Part shown: positions 27,077-36,140 of the stretch, piece after piece | How the letters are laid out: the number at the start of each line of letters is the position of its first letter | Position numbering within the stretch: position 1 is the stretch's first letter | Assembly (NCBI RefSeq): GCF_900099605.1 | Contig: NZ_FNDK01000001.1 | Coordinates: forward strand, 558,001-622,000 | Direction of reading: 5' to 3' | Source: Alteribacillus persepolensis | GTDB taxonomy: Bacteria; Bacillota; Bacilli; Bacillales; Marinococcaceae | Length of the DNA stretch: 64,000 nt | Translations under genes and position numbers: made by a program | Notes under the pieces: model-generated | Told to the model about the DNA's origin: nothing | Databases searched by the model: none | Seen by the model: the letters and a program-made list of their open reading frames with translations, nothing else

Positions 27077-27478
27077 TTAAGGCCATATGTATTGTAAAAT
27101 GTTATTCCACTGCTGTTTACGCGGCTGCCTCAAAAAACGCCTGCCTGCTTTTGTGATATAAACACGCTGTTCGTCTTTATCTATCCAATGGTTATCCAGC
27201 AAAACTCGTTCTATAAACTGATAATAAAAAACATCCCTTGGCTTTGTGCTTTTTGTTAAATGGTGGCTGCAGAACGCTTTCTCCATCCCTTTCCAAAAAC
27301 GCCGGTGAATATTATGATTATCATCCAATCTAATTTGTTCATGCAGTGCTATTTTTTTTAATACAAACAAAAACCTCTCCAATATCCATTCTTCATCTTC
27401 TGCGTAAGTCTGCTGGTTTAACCACATTAAAAATGAAGTATGTAGCGGCTCGAGCTGCTCGTGTGTCTTTGTCTTCAT
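27077..27478 (-). CDS. Unknown 133-residue protein
   Basis: A soluble, basic-aromatic protein. The N-terminus is MKTKTHEQLEPLHTS. A C-terminal segment with DKDEQRVYITKAGRRFL resembles a winged-helix or YaaC-like dimerisation end, but I cannot place a family. AAAGGAAG lies upstream of the ATG. It is transcribed away from serA and toward its terminator, between serA and the gerA cluster. Confidence 0.6.
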   Translation of the reverse strand: MKTKTHEQLEPLHTSFLMWLNQQTYAEDEEWILERFLFVLKKIALHEQIRLDDNHNIHRRFWKGMEKAFCSHHLTKSTKPRDVFYYQFIERVLLDNHWIDKDEQRVYITKAGRRFLRQPRKQQWNNILQYIWP

Positions 27479-27562
27479 TTCATCATCTTCCTTTACCCAA
27501 AGACTTCCCTTTCATTCTATCATGCAGATGGACTCTTTTTTGTCTCTTCTTTCAACCTTTCT

Positions 27563-28054
27563 CTATGATATTTCTTGTTTGTTTAACACTTGTAACGGAT
27601 CAACAGCAAAAATTTTATCTTCTGTCCATTCCTTCTCGTGAAACTCAAAGTGCAAATGAGGACCAGTCGAACGGCCAGTGCTTCCTATCGTGCCGATCAC
27701 TTCCTTTTGCTTGACATCGTCTCCTTCACTTTTCCACCTCTCCTCTAAATGGGCATACAGCGTCTCCTCACCCGATTCGTGAAGAATAATAATTACATTT
27801 CCATAGGAAGAAGAAAAATATGATTTCACTACTTCACCAGACTGCACTGCGTGAATAGGTGTTCCCTTTTCAGCCGCTATATCAATACCATAGTGTGTGC
27901 CACCACGCGTACCAAACATATCACTTAACTCCCCCTCTACCGGCCAGACATATTCACTGGCAGCATATGACGTGGACACTCCGATAAAAATGAAGATAAG
28001 AAACAGCACGGCTGAGAAAAAACCGACAATCATAAAACGCTGAATATAATTCAT
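27563..28054 (-). CDS. Secreted or membrane-anchored M23 metallopeptidase
   Basis: A 163-residue protein with one N-terminal membrane/signal segment (about 5-33) and an M23 (lysostaphin-type) domain: THYGIDIAAEKGTPI (metal His and Asp), TLYAHLE and GPHLHFEF. It probably cleaves peptidoglycan cross-links outside the membrane. The open frame extends 39 codons upstream; I start at 28054 because AGGAGGTACGT precedes that ATG. It follows the ger operon 70 bases downstream, so a role in spore germination or assembly is possible but unproven. Confidence 0.85.
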   Translation of the reverse strand: MNYIQRFMIVGFFSAVLFLIFIFIGVSTSYAASEYVWPVEGELSDMFGTRGGTHYGIDIAAEKGTPIHAVQSGEVVKSYFSSSYGNVIIILHESGEETLYAHLEERWKSEGDDVKQKEVIGTIGSTGRSTGPHLHFEFHEKEWTEDKIFAVDPLQVLNKQEIS

Positions 28055-28124
28055 ACGTACCTCCTGTACGATTAGATTCCTTGTAAAGGTATGACAACGA
28101 ATCACGATTATGAACAATAAACAT

Positions 28125-29225
28125 TTATTCAATGGCACCTGACTGCAGTATTTCCAAATGGACATGAACATTTGCTTCTATATTAGGATAAACGGTGTCT
28201 TTCCATTTCGTTGGATTCCAATCTCGCGTTTGGCTGCGGTACTTTTCGCCAAAACCTAGCGGGTCAATATTTGCGTCTTGAAATTTTTGGATTAACTTTT
28301 CACATTCTGTTTTTATCGATTGTTCTATCTGCTTTTTTACTTGGTTGACTGCTTTTGAATTATTTAAATTAATGTTTCCAGTAAAACTCGTCACTTCTGC
28401 TTGAACCTTCAAATCAACATCATAAACAGGATAAGGTTCTCTCGTTTTTTCTTTGTAACGCACATCTGAAAACACGTTTTCTATCACGACATATTCTTGC
28501 TTTCCTTCATGTTTCACGCTGAATTGATTGGTGCCGCCTTGATTTCCATCACGAAGCTGGCTGAAAAAATATGTTTCGTTTAAATCAATACTGTCTACAT
28601 AACGATCACTGTCAAATAATGCTAATCCCTCAATTTGTGGTATTTTCTCTGCTTTTTTAATCAGCGGCAAATAAGCATCTTTTCCATCGCTATACATGTC
28701 AAACAAGAACAAATGCATATTCGTCTCAGGGATACTTTCAAACCGAATATTTTGTTCGATAAGATCAGAAAAATACAAACCAATCCGCTTTTGTTTCTCC
28801 CCTTCGATAGACATGACTTCTTCTGTTGAAGCATCTGTCACACTTAAATAAATGCGGCTTCCAATTCTTGGATTACGGTAAATAGACTTTACATACTCTT
28901 CCAGTCCCTCTTCTGCTACACTTTTCCCAAATAGTGTAACTCTGACTTGTCCGTAACGAAGCGGCTGCTGAGCACGCTGGTTTAAAATATTACGAGCTTC
29001 TTCCGTCGTTTCTGAGACAATAGACTGAACTTCCATACTTAACGTATTTTCTTCTCCCTGCTCTAAAAAGACAGGAAAAGTAACCGTGTATTTTAATTGA
29101 TCTTCATCGTGCTTATCAATGCCTATCGTCTGGATAAGCAAAATTTCATCAATGATCTGTGTATCTATGATGCATCCAGTAGTGAACACCAGCAATAAGA
29201 GTGCAAGCATACTTTTTCGCTTCAT
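28125..29225 (-). CDS. gerAC: Spore germination lipoprotein, Ger(x)C family
   Basis: C subunit of a germinant receptor. The 366-residue protein starts with a signal peptide ending in the lipobox FTTGC (lipidated Cys about residue 18), and the mature part is the GerAC-type three-domain fold. The first codon overlaps the stop of the B subunit gene (ATGA). Third in the A-B-C operon typical of Ger receptors in the inner spore membrane. Germinant specificity cannot be read. Confidence 0.9.
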   Translation of the reverse strand: MKRKSMLALLLLVFTTGCIIDTQIIDEILLIQTIGIDKHDEDQLKYTVTFPVFLEQGEENTLSMEVQSIVSETTEEARNILNQRAQQPLRYGQVRVTLFGKSVAEEGLEEYVKSIYRNPRIGSRIYLSVTDASTEEVMSIEGEKQKRIGLYFSDLIEQNIRFESIPETNMHLFLFDMYSDGKDAYLPLIKKAEKIPQIEGLALFDSDRYVDSIDLNETYFFSQLRDGNQGGTNQFSVKHEGKQEYVVIENVFSDVRYKEKTREPYPVYDVDLKVQAEVTSFTGNINLNNSKAVNQVKKQIEQSIKTECEKLIQKFQDANIDPLGFGEKYRSQTRDWNPTKWKDTVYPNIEANVHVHLEILQSGAIE

Positions 29226-30319
29226 GTTTCATTCTTCCTTTTCCACTTAGAATGAATAAACTGCACGGCACATAAAAAAGGAATATATGCAATGATAACC
29301 CAAAATCCAATCTGGTTTACCCACTCATTTAACGTGTTTACCGCTTGCCGGTTATCTATGGGCGGCACAACAATAATCAGCGTTAAAACCATAAACAAAA
29401 CGACATAGCGTTGTTTGATGGAAAACAACCGCTTTAATCCGCGGCTTGCCCCCCAAAAAGCTGTCACGATGTTAGGAACAACGATAATCAGCCATAAGGA
29501 GATACCTAAATATTCAAATCGCTCAATAAATGGAAATTCAATAATTTTAAGCAATGTTAACGTCGGCCAAATCGTAATTTTTAACTGACCTTCACTAAAG
29601 AATGCCAGTGTCACAATCATTAACAGCGTATAAACGACCACACTTGCCCAGTGGCCGAGCTGTGCCCATTTATGCGATCGGTAGCCATGTTTAATAAATG
29701 GGTAAAACAATAGCAGCAGCTCAAAACCGATAAATGTCAGCGTTGTATCTTTTGCTCCAGCCAGGATGTCTTTTAACGAATGCTTCCATATCGGCAGGAA
29801 ATTCAAAAAATCTGCGTATTCCAGCGGCATAAGCAAAATAAAAAATAAAATGGAAGGAATAAAAACACCCGCTACGCACAATCCGACAACTGTGCGGAAA
29901 CCTCCTTTAATAACGTAATAGACAAAACCTGCAGCAAGCACCGTCAGCACCCAGGTCGGCAAATCTTCAAACACCCATACTTGAATAACTTCAATGTATG
30001 TTCTTAAAACGAGAACACCGGTCATATAAAAATACAAAATGAGTGCAAGACTTAGCAGGCCTCCAAGCCATTTGCCAAATAAATTCCGATGAACTTCAAT
30101 CACGTCGTTATGATTTACCTTTAAGATGTAATACATCATGCGGATCACAAGAGAAATGACAACACCGGCAATAATCACCGGGATCCAGCTGTCATAACCA
30201 CTGGACTTGGCGATAATTCGCTGAAATCCGAGCATGCCTACCCCGACCTGCATCGCATGAATAATAAAAAAAACCATTGGAGGAGACACTTGAAACTTTT
30301 CTTTTACTTTTACATGCAT
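29222..30319 (-). CDS. gerAB: Spore germination permease, GerB family
   Basis: B subunit of a germinant receptor: 365 residues, about ten membrane helices, belonging to the amino acid/polyamine transporter superfamily fold that binds the germinant. N-terminus is MHVKVKEKFQVSPP with AGGAGGCAGAT upstream. It lies 15 bases downstream of the A subunit. Substrate unknown. Confidence 0.9.
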   Translation of the reverse strand: MHVKVKEKFQVSPPMVFFIIHAMQVGVGMLGFQRIIAKSSGYDSWIPVIIAGVVISLVIRMMYYILKVNHNDVIEVHRNLFGKWLGGLLSLALILYFYMTGVLVLRTYIEVIQVWVFEDLPTWVLTVLAAGFVYYVIKGGFRTVVGLCVAGVFIPSILFFILLMPLEYADFLNFLPIWKHSLKDILAGAKDTTLTFIGFELLLLFYPFIKHGYRSHKWAQLGHWASVVVYTLLMIVTLAFFSEGQLKITIWPTLTLLKIIEFPFIERFEYLGISLWLIIVVPNIVTAFWGASRGLKRLFSIKQRYVVLFMVLTLIIVVPPIDNRQAVNTLNEWVNQIGFWVIIAYIPFLCAVQFIHSKWKRKNET

Positions 30320-30334
30320 ATCTGCCTCCTCCTT

Positions 30335-31837
30335 TTATTCATCAATATCTTTTTCTTTATCGGCCTTTGCCATGCTCATTCTTTTTTTCGATTCCGGCCG
30401 CATCTGTGTCGGACGCTTTGTGAATGTGCTGTACGGAAGGCGCACAAATGTATCTTTCCAATCTGCCAGACGAAGCGGATAAAATGGAGAAAGATACGGA
30501 CGTCCTATCGATTCTAAGCGAATTAAATGCGCGAGAAAAAAAGCAAGTGTTAAAGCGATACCTACCGCTCCAAACAGAGCAGCAAAAATAATAAATGGAA
30601 AACGAATGACACGAACAGTATTGCCCATTTGATACACCGGCGCCGTAAAAGAGGCCAGCGCCGCTAATGCAACTACAATTAACAAAATATTGCTCGTCAA
30701 TCCCGCTTCCACTGATGCCTGCCCGATAACAATACCGCCAACGATACCAATAGTCTGGCCGACTTTTGTCGGCAGTCGCGCCCCGGCTTCTCGTAACAGT
30801 TCAATGGTAAATTCTAAAAACAACGCTTCAAGGACCGGTGGAAATGGAATATTGCTTCGTGATGCAATAATTGTTGCCAATAAATCTTTTGGAATTAATT
30901 CATAGTGGTAAGTCAAAACAGCTACATACACCGGTGTTGCAAATACAGAAAACACGAATGAAAACAATCGGAGCACACGCACAAAGGAAGCAATGTACCA
31001 CGGCAAATAGTAGTCTTCTAGTGATGTAAAAAACTCTACTAACGTCGATGGAGTTACAATCGCTTCCGGAGATCCATTTGTCATAAAAATAACTTTTCCT
31101 TCTGCTAGTGAAGCAGCAACACGGTCAGGGCGTTCCGTGTTGACAAACTGCGGAAATACCGTCATAGAGTGGTCTTGTATCATTTGTGCGAGCGCATTTG
31201 TACCGAGCACCTCATCAAATTGTACTTCCTTAATACGCTGCTCAACCGTTTGAACGTTTTCATCATCTGCAATACCATCAATATATAAAATCGCTGTCTC
31301 TGTCTTTGACAGCGTTCCAACTCCAATTTTGCGGATTCGCAAATCTTCAATCGGCAGTCTTTTGCGTACAAGAAAAATGTTTGTTTCCAGCTTTTCGACA
31401 AACGACTCCTGTGGGCCGATGACACTGAATTCGGTCTCAGGAACACTGACTTCACGCTGCACATCAGCGGGTGCATTAATAAACAGCACTTCGTTTTTAT
31501 TATCTGGGAGCTGGCAAGCAGCAAACCCAGACAATAATTTATCATTGGCAACGGTAATATCACTTGTTACCTCCGTATTATCCACATAAACAGCTCGTTC
31601 AACATCACCTGCCGTTTTCCACGGCTGCGACTTTAATGGTTTACATATATCTACATTAAGACGCTCATGATCAATCAGGGAGTTATAATACCAAAACGTA
31701 AGATTGCCAAAAGGTGTTTGCAGCACCTTTTTAATAAAATCTTCATTGTTCTGAGAAAGAGCAGCCAGCCACTCCGACACGTTTTTTGACCGCGGTGAAG
31801 CTGCGTAAAACTGTTGCTTTCGTCGAAGAAATTTCAT
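30335..31837 (-). CDS. gerAA: Spore germination protein, GerA family
   Basis: A subunit of a germinant receptor: 500 residues, with a soluble N-terminal half and about five C-terminal helices; the block PYLSPFYPLRLADWKDTFVR near the C-terminus is typical. Start 31837 follows AAAGGAGCAGACA; the open frame extends 28 codons further upstream without a site. First gene after a sigma-G-like promoter, so it should be expressed in the forespore. The A-B-C order fits a canonical ger operon. Confidence 0.92.
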   Translation of the reverse strand: MKFLRRKQQFYAASPRSKNVSEWLAALSQNNEDFIKKVLQTPFGNLTFWYYNSLIDHERLNVDICKPLKSQPWKTAGDVERAVYVDNTEVTSDITVANDKLLSGFAACQLPDNKNEVLFINAPADVQREVSVPETEFSVIGPQESFVEKLETNIFLVRKRLPIEDLRIRKIGVGTLSKTETAILYIDGIADDENVQTVEQRIKEVQFDEVLGTNALAQMIQDHSMTVFPQFVNTERPDRVAASLAEGKVIFMTNGSPEAIVTPSTLVEFFTSLEDYYLPWYIASFVRVLRLFSFVFSVFATPVYVAVLTYHYELIPKDLLATIIASRSNIPFPPVLEALFLEFTIELLREAGARLPTKVGQTIGIVGGIVIGQASVEAGLTSNILLIVVALAALASFTAPVYQMGNTVRVIRFPFIIFAALFGAVGIALTLAFFLAHLIRLESIGRPYLSPFYPLRLADWKDTFVRLPYSTFTKRPTQMRPESKKRMSMAKADKEKDIDE

Positions 31838-31873
31838 TGTCTGCTCCTTTCTGCCGAAGATGGAAGTCATTGT

Positions 31874-31902
31874 TAGTATGGAACATAACCATGCAATTAT
31901 TC
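31874..31902 (-). promoter_or_regulatory. Sigma-G-like promoter of the ger operon
   Basis: On the minus strand, GAATA (31898-31902), a 17-base spacer and CATACTA (31874-31880) match the sigma-G consensus of the -35 and -10 elements. It lies about 40 bases before the GerA start. Confidence 0.75.
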
Positions 31903-31920
31903 TTCCTCTGTTTTTAGGCA

Positions 31921-32290
31921 AACAAAAAGAGACTGGATCAAATCTAAAACAGGTTACTTAAAAGCCGAACAATAAGATATGAAAGCATATTTTAAGCAAG
32001 TGCCGTCAACATACGAAGACTCCCTCCGGAAAGCCGGCTAAGACCAGCCACATCGTGTGGCCAACGCCGACACCAGCACGTCCTGTGCATCGAAGTACGA
32101 GCTGAAGATCCACTTGGTAAAGGCCTGTTCGTTACCAAATCAGCTGAGGCCGTGCCCGCGGAACGCGACGTATGTCGACGGAGCAGCAACAGAAATTCCT
32201 GTGATAAATAAATAATCCGAACTGATTTATTAATAAATCAGCTCGGATTATTAGATGGTTCCTATACTTGTGTTCCAGCCTCTTTTTGTT
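31921..32290. mobile_element. MITE-like intergenic element with inverted ends
   Basis: A 370-bp non-coding element. The left end AACAAAAAGAGACTGGA (31921-31937) is nearly the complement of the right end TCCAGCCTCTTTTTGTT (32274-32290). Further symmetry follows: GTCAACATACG near 32016 mirrors CGTATGTCGAC near 32170. The core is rich in hairpins (GCCACATCGTGTGGC, TTGGTAA...TTACCAA). The right 130 bases recur at 50429-50560. It has no transposase. It sits exactly after the pduO stop codon and may end that transcript. Confidence 0.72.
32210..32252. repeat. Long hairpin inside the MITE-like element
   Basis: AATAATCCGA...TCGGATTATT arms with an inner ACTGATTTA/TAAATCAG stem give about 18 paired bases. 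It is conserved in the 50-kb copy, where the two arms differ together at several positions. Confidence 0.7.
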
Positions 32291-32868
32291 TAGTCATTTT
32301 TCTTTTTTTTTGATCGAAACACAATCGCACTTCGCTCATATTCTACATCTTTAACGTGCAGGCGGTGATTGGCAACTCGTGCTGCCGCAAAAAAGTAGTC
32401 CGATAATCGATTTAAATATTTGAACACTTCATTGTTTATCTCTTCTTCTTTCATAAGGGCTGCAGTTGTACGCTCTGCTCTTCTTGTGATAGTCCGGCAG
32501 ATGTGTAAATCAGCTGCTTCTTTTGAACCTCCAGGAAGAATAAAACGTTCTAGTTCTGGCGCTTCCTTGATATATACATCAATGCGCTCTTCGAGAAACG
32601 TAATCATTTCCGCATTCACTTTATAGGCAGCATCACTTTTTACATTCGCTAAATCACTGCCGCAGTCAAACAATTCGTGCTGAATTTTAATGAGCTCGGG
32701 TTGTATATCTGAAAAAATACTTTCGTCAAGTCCAGCAGCTGCTTTTGCTACAAACGCATTTAATTCATCACATGTACCGTATGCTTCAACTCGGATATGA
32801 TCTTTATCTCTTCTGCCTCCGATAATGCTTGTTTTGCCTTTGTCACCGCTTCTTGTGTATAACCTCAA
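32290..32868 (-). CDS. pduO: Cob(I)alamin adenosyltransferase, PduO type
   Basis: Attaches adenosyl from ATP to cob(I)alamin/cobinamide. The 192 residues begin MRLYTRSGDKGKTS (PduO N-terminal signature). It keeps the Arg-rich helix LHICRTITRRAER and NRLSDYFFAAAR typical of the PduO/MMAB trimer. The start is TTG behind GGGGGAG. Last gene of the B12 operon; the stop codon touches the MITE-like element. Confidence 0.93.
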   Translation of the reverse strand: MRLYTRSGDKGKTSIIGGRRDKDHIRVEAYGTCDELNAFVAKAAAGLDESIFSDIQPELIKIQHELFDCGSDLANVKSDAAYKVNAEMITFLEERIDVYIKEAPELERFILPGGSKEAADLHICRTITRRAERTTAALMKEEEINNEVFKYLNRLSDYFFAAARVANHRLHVKDVEYERSAIVFRSKKKKND

Positions 32869-32882
32869 CGTGACTCCCCCTC

Positions 32883-33326
32883 TTATAAAAGTTTTTTAGC
32901 AATTCCAAACCAAATCATATACATGTCATTAGCATGCTGGGATAAATACTGAAACAGCCGGCCTGTTTCATCACGGAACCGCCGGGTTTCCTGCTCCATC
33001 GGTACAACGCCTTTTGTCACATCGGTGCCAATAATAATCAATGTCCGTCCCGCACATGCTTTTTCCCAGTGCCGCAAAGGCTGCACAAACGTTTCATAAA
33101 ATAGTGCGCCGCTGCGTCCGCTGCCTTCACTTGCATATGCTTTTAAACAATGCTCTATGCCTTCAATGACCACTGTATCCGCTTCTGTGTGCTGTAATTC
33201 TAAAATATCTGTCCAATCTTCTTGATAGCCGCAATACCAGCGGCAGCTATTCTGTATTTTTTCGTTAAAATTTGTAACTACCCACTGTTTTTTTCCGTTA
33301 CATGCACCTCCTGTAATGAAATACAT
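32883..33326 (-). CDS. CobU-like protein with altered P-loop (second CobU-like gene)
   Basis: A 147-residue protein beginning MYFITGGACNGKKQW. This is the CobU (adenosylcobinamide kinase / GTP:adenosylcobinamide-phosphate guanylyltransferase) start, but the P-loop reads GGACNGKK, so the usual Ser/Thr after GK is replaced by Lys. It is shorter than CobU at 36137 and far more divergent. It may have one retained activity, a regulatory role, or none. Start chosen at 33326 after GGGGGAG; it overlaps the cobC stop. Confidence 0.75.
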   Translation of the reverse strand: MYFITGGACNGKKQWVVTNFNEKIQNSCRWYCGYQEDWTDILELQHTEADTVVIEGIEHCLKAYASEGSGRSGALFYETFVQPLRHWEKACAGRTLIIIGTDVTKGVVPMEQETRRFRDETGRLFQYLSQHANDMYMIWFGIAKKLL

Positions 33327-33883
33327 TTCCACTCTCCCCCTTCGATACGAAAAGTTATGGCCAGTCCGCCTCCATACGGGATGTGCCAGCGTCTATCTGC
33401 TTCTCGTTTGGATAAATACATTCTGCACCATTCTCGAATCCAGCCGCTGTGTGTCACCACCGCCATATTGGAACGGCTTTTCGTTGTCATTTCTGTCCAG
33501 CTTGCGTGAATGCGCTGCCTAAATGCTGCTAAGCTTTCTCCGCCCAAAGGAGTTTGGTGCTCAAAATCTTCTATCCAGCGACGATAAGCCGGAGACGATT
33601 TTAATTCTTCATACGTTTTTCCTTCGAAATGGCCAAAATACAGCTCGCGCAAATCTTTGTGAATGTTCATCACGGCATGAGGAAACAACAATGCTGCTGT
33701 TTGCACAGCACGCTGCAAATCGCTTGTCCACACTTCTTCTGCACACAGACAGCCGGCCCTTTCAGATAAAAGCTGCCGCTGTGAATGTAATAGAGGCGTG
33801 TCGAGCCAGCCGCAATACTGTTTTTTTTGATTGCTTTCTGTCATGCCATGACGTAAGAAATATACAGTACGCTCGTGAACCAT
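33278..33883 (-). CDS. cobC: Alpha-ribazole phosphatase (histidine phosphatase family)
   Basis: Removes phosphate from alpha-ribazole-5'-phosphate in lower-ligand assembly. The 201-residue phosphoglycerate-mutase-fold protein has the RHG motif in YFLRHGMTESN and the second catalytic His in VVTHSGWIREW. The function is inferred from its place between cobS and the CobU-like gene; a general histidine phosphatase role cannot be excluded from sequence alone. Its start lies inside cobS. Confidence 0.85.
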   Translation of the reverse strand: MVHERTVYFLRHGMTESNQKKQYCGWLDTPLLHSQRQLLSERAGCLCAEEVWTSDLQRAVQTAALLFPHAVMNIHKDLRELYFGHFEGKTYEELKSSPAYRRWIEDFEHQTPLGGESLAAFRQRIHASWTEMTTKSRSNMAVVTHSGWIREWCRMYLSKREADRRWHIPYGGGLAITFRIEGGEWKCISLQEVHVTEKNSG

Positions 33884-34647
33884 ATTACTGTTTCCACTCC
33901 TTCACATAACGCTCCAGCCATGTCTCCGTTAATTCCGCCAAACCATTTTATAAACAAATAACGTCCCAGCCAATATACGGCAGCCACTATCATGCCGATA
34001 AACATACCTGCCCCTATATATGATGGAGCCAGCAAAAATAAAAACAGAAGCCAGCAGCTAGAAATCAGAAGCAGCATCCATGCATCGTATTGTTTAGAGT
34101 CAGCCCGAAACCAAGCAGCTAACCCATCTTTTTTTGCCAGCGGAGCAGAAATGAGCAAGTGTCCCATCGCTGTACGTGCTAAAACCGGGGCGGTAAGGAG
34201 TACAAACCATATTGGCAAAACGTCGGTTTCTAATACATACATAACAAATAAAAGACGCCCCGCAAGCAAAAAGATCGTCGTCCAAACAGCTGCTGCACCT
34301 GTTCGGCTGTCTTTCATAATCTCTAATTTTTGCTCTTTGTCCCGCCAGGAAAACGCCGCGTCACTCACATCCATCCATCCGTCTAAATGTAAGCCGCCAT
34401 GCAAGACGACAGACAGCAATACAATAAAAAAGGCCAAGATGTAAGCCGGCAAATACAGTGATTCCAGCACTATATACGCTGCCCATGTCACCAAACCAAT
34501 AAGTGCTCCGCAAATGGGGAAGAAGAACACAGCATACCGGGCGGTTTTTGTATCCCACACAGCATTTTTGGCAGGAAATATACTAAGAAAAGCAGCCGCC
34601 ATTTGAAATCCTTGCCAAAGCAATCGTTGTGTTTCTTTCATATTCAT
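33841..34647 (-). CDS. cobS: Adenosylcobinamide-GDP ribazoletransferase (cobalamin synthase)
   Basis: Joins adenosylcobinamide-GDP with alpha-ribazole, the last step of nucleotide-loop assembly, in the membrane. The 268-residue protein has about seven helices and the motif LHLDGWMDVSDA typical of CobS. The start overlaps the cobQ stop by four bases (ATGA) and its end overlaps cobC by 43 bases. Confidence 0.94.
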   Translation of the reverse strand: MNMKETQRLLWQGFQMAAAFLSIFPAKNAVWDTKTARYAVFFFPICGALIGLVTWAAYIVLESLYLPAYILAFFIVLLSVVLHGGLHLDGWMDVSDAAFSWRDKEQKLEIMKDSRTGAAAVWTTIFLLAGRLLFVMYVLETDVLPIWFVLLTAPVLARTAMGHLLISAPLAKKDGLAAWFRADSKQYDAWMLLLISSCWLLFLFLLAPSYIGAGMFIGMIVAAVYWLGRYLFIKWFGGINGDMAGALCEGVETVIWFTSVLYISYVMA

Positions 34648-36140
34648 CTCTTTTCCATCATAGTTATCAAGTTATCTATATTTAAATGCTCTTCCAAAGC
34701 ATCCGCCAGCTCATTTAAACGTTTTTCTTTATTAGCACTGTAAGGGACCAGGGCCTGCAGCTGTTTTCCTTGTGACTGCCTTAATTGATTTAACCACCAG
34801 TGCCGAAACGAATCATTATGAAAGAGATGGTGAATATACGTGCCGATAGTGGATGCATCACGGGACATCATGCCTTCCGGCTGTTTTTCTTCACTATAAA
34901 ACAATGGTTTCCATTCGCTACCTTTGTCATCGATGTGTGCTAACCCGCTATGTATTTCAAAACCCGAAACGGCCATTGTTTTGCTTTCATCAAAGAACCT
35001 GCCTTGCCACTGATTGGTCTGTTTACTCGTCTCAAACGTCGTATAAAGTGGAAAAATCCCCATGCCTTCTGCAGTTTTGCCTGCGACTCCTGTATCTGCT
35101 CCATGTGCGTCAATCAACTGCTTTCCTAACATTTGAAAGCCGCCGCATATCCCCACAAGAAAGCGCCCTTGTTGATAATGTTCGATGATTTTCTCTGTTA
35201 ACCCCGCAGCCGCTAAGTGATGGTAATCATGAATCGTGCTCCGTGTACCGGGAAGAATCACTGCATCAGGACAGCCAAATTGATTGGCTTCACGCACAAT
35301 GCGAACCGCCACATCACGTTCAGCTAAAAATGGCTCCACATCCGTATAATTGGATACATACGGCATAGCGATAACAGCAACATCCAAGGCAGAAGACGTT
35401 TCAGCCTTCGTGTGAAGCGTAGAAAATGATAGTGAATCCTCCTGCTCGATGCGAATATCCATAGCGGGCAGCACGCCTTGCACAGGAATGCCTGTATGCT
35501 GCTCGAGCCAAGTGATGCCGCTTTTGAAAAGTGCCGGGTCTCCCCGGAACTTATTGACAATCACACCTTGGACTCGGTCGCGATAGTGTTTTGGCAAGAG
35601 CTGCAAGGTGCCGGTAATACTTGCAAACACCCCGCCTCTTTCGATGTTGCCCGCTAATAAAGCTGGTACATCCGCAATCGCTGCTGTTTCTAAATTAGCG
35701 AGATCTTTATCCATTAAATTAACTTCAGCTGGGCTCCCGGCCCCTTCCATTAACACCACATCATAGTTTGCTGATAATGTTTGCAACGAGTCAGCAACTG
35801 CTTGTTTGGCGATGGTGAAAAAATCACTGCGATATCTGGCCGCATCAGGACTTCCAAGTGATTTCCCTCGTACAATTACTTCGGATTTTCTGTCGCTTCT
35901 AGGCTTTAACAGAACAGGGTTCATATCTACAGTAGGAACAACGTTTGCAGCTTCGGCTTGCAATCCTTGAGAACGCCCGATTTCATGACCGGTTGCTGTC
36001 ACATAAGAATTATTTGACATATTTTGACCTTTAAACGGAGCAACGTTTATTCCCCTGTTATAGAGCGCACGGCACAATCCCGTCACAATATAGCTCTTTC
36101 CGGCATCAGATGTTGTTCCCCAAACCATCAATCCTTTCAA
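34644..36140 (-). CDS. cobQ: Cobyric acid synthase
   Basis: Glutamine-dependent amidation of the corrin ring side chains. The 498 residues begin with GLMVWGTTSDAGKSYI, a P-loop-like ATP site, and contain the glutaminase nucleophile Cys in VGICGGFQMLG and a downstream His-containing C-terminal triad region. The start is a TTG at 36140 whose TTGA overlaps the cobU stop. AAAGGAGGG lies upstream; the ATG at 36179 lacks such a site. Cobyric acid can also come from the CbiZ activity in the operon. Confidence 0.92.
   Translation of the reverse strand: MKGLMVWGTTSDAGKSYIVTGLCRALYNRGINVAPFKGQNMSNNSYVTATGHEIGRSQGLQAEAANVVPTVDMNPVLLKPRSDRKSEVIVRGKSLGSPDAARYRSDFFTIAKQAVADSLQTLSANYDVVLMEGAGSPAEVNLMDKDLANLETAAIADVPALLAGNIERGGVFASITGTLQLLPKHYRDRVQGVIVNKFRGDPALFKSGITWLEQHTGIPVQGVLPAMDIRIEQEDSLSFSTLHTKAETSSALDVAVIAMPYVSNYTDVEPFLAERDVAVRIVREANQFGCPDAVILPGTRSTIHDYHHLAAAGLTEKIIEHYQQGRFLVGICGGFQMLGKQLIDAHGADTGVAGKTAEGMGIFPLYTTFETSKQTNQWQGRFFDESKTMAVSGFEIHSGLAHIDDKGSEWKPLFYSEEKQPEGMMSRDASTIGTYIHHLFHNDSFRHWWLNQLRQSQGKQLQALVPYSANKEKRLNELADALEEHLNIDNLITMMEKR

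Noticed and set aside
31992-32189. 65-codon GC-rich frame inside the MITE-like element
   Set aside because: Ser/Arg-rich translation of a palindromic repeat, with no ribosome site; not a transposase.
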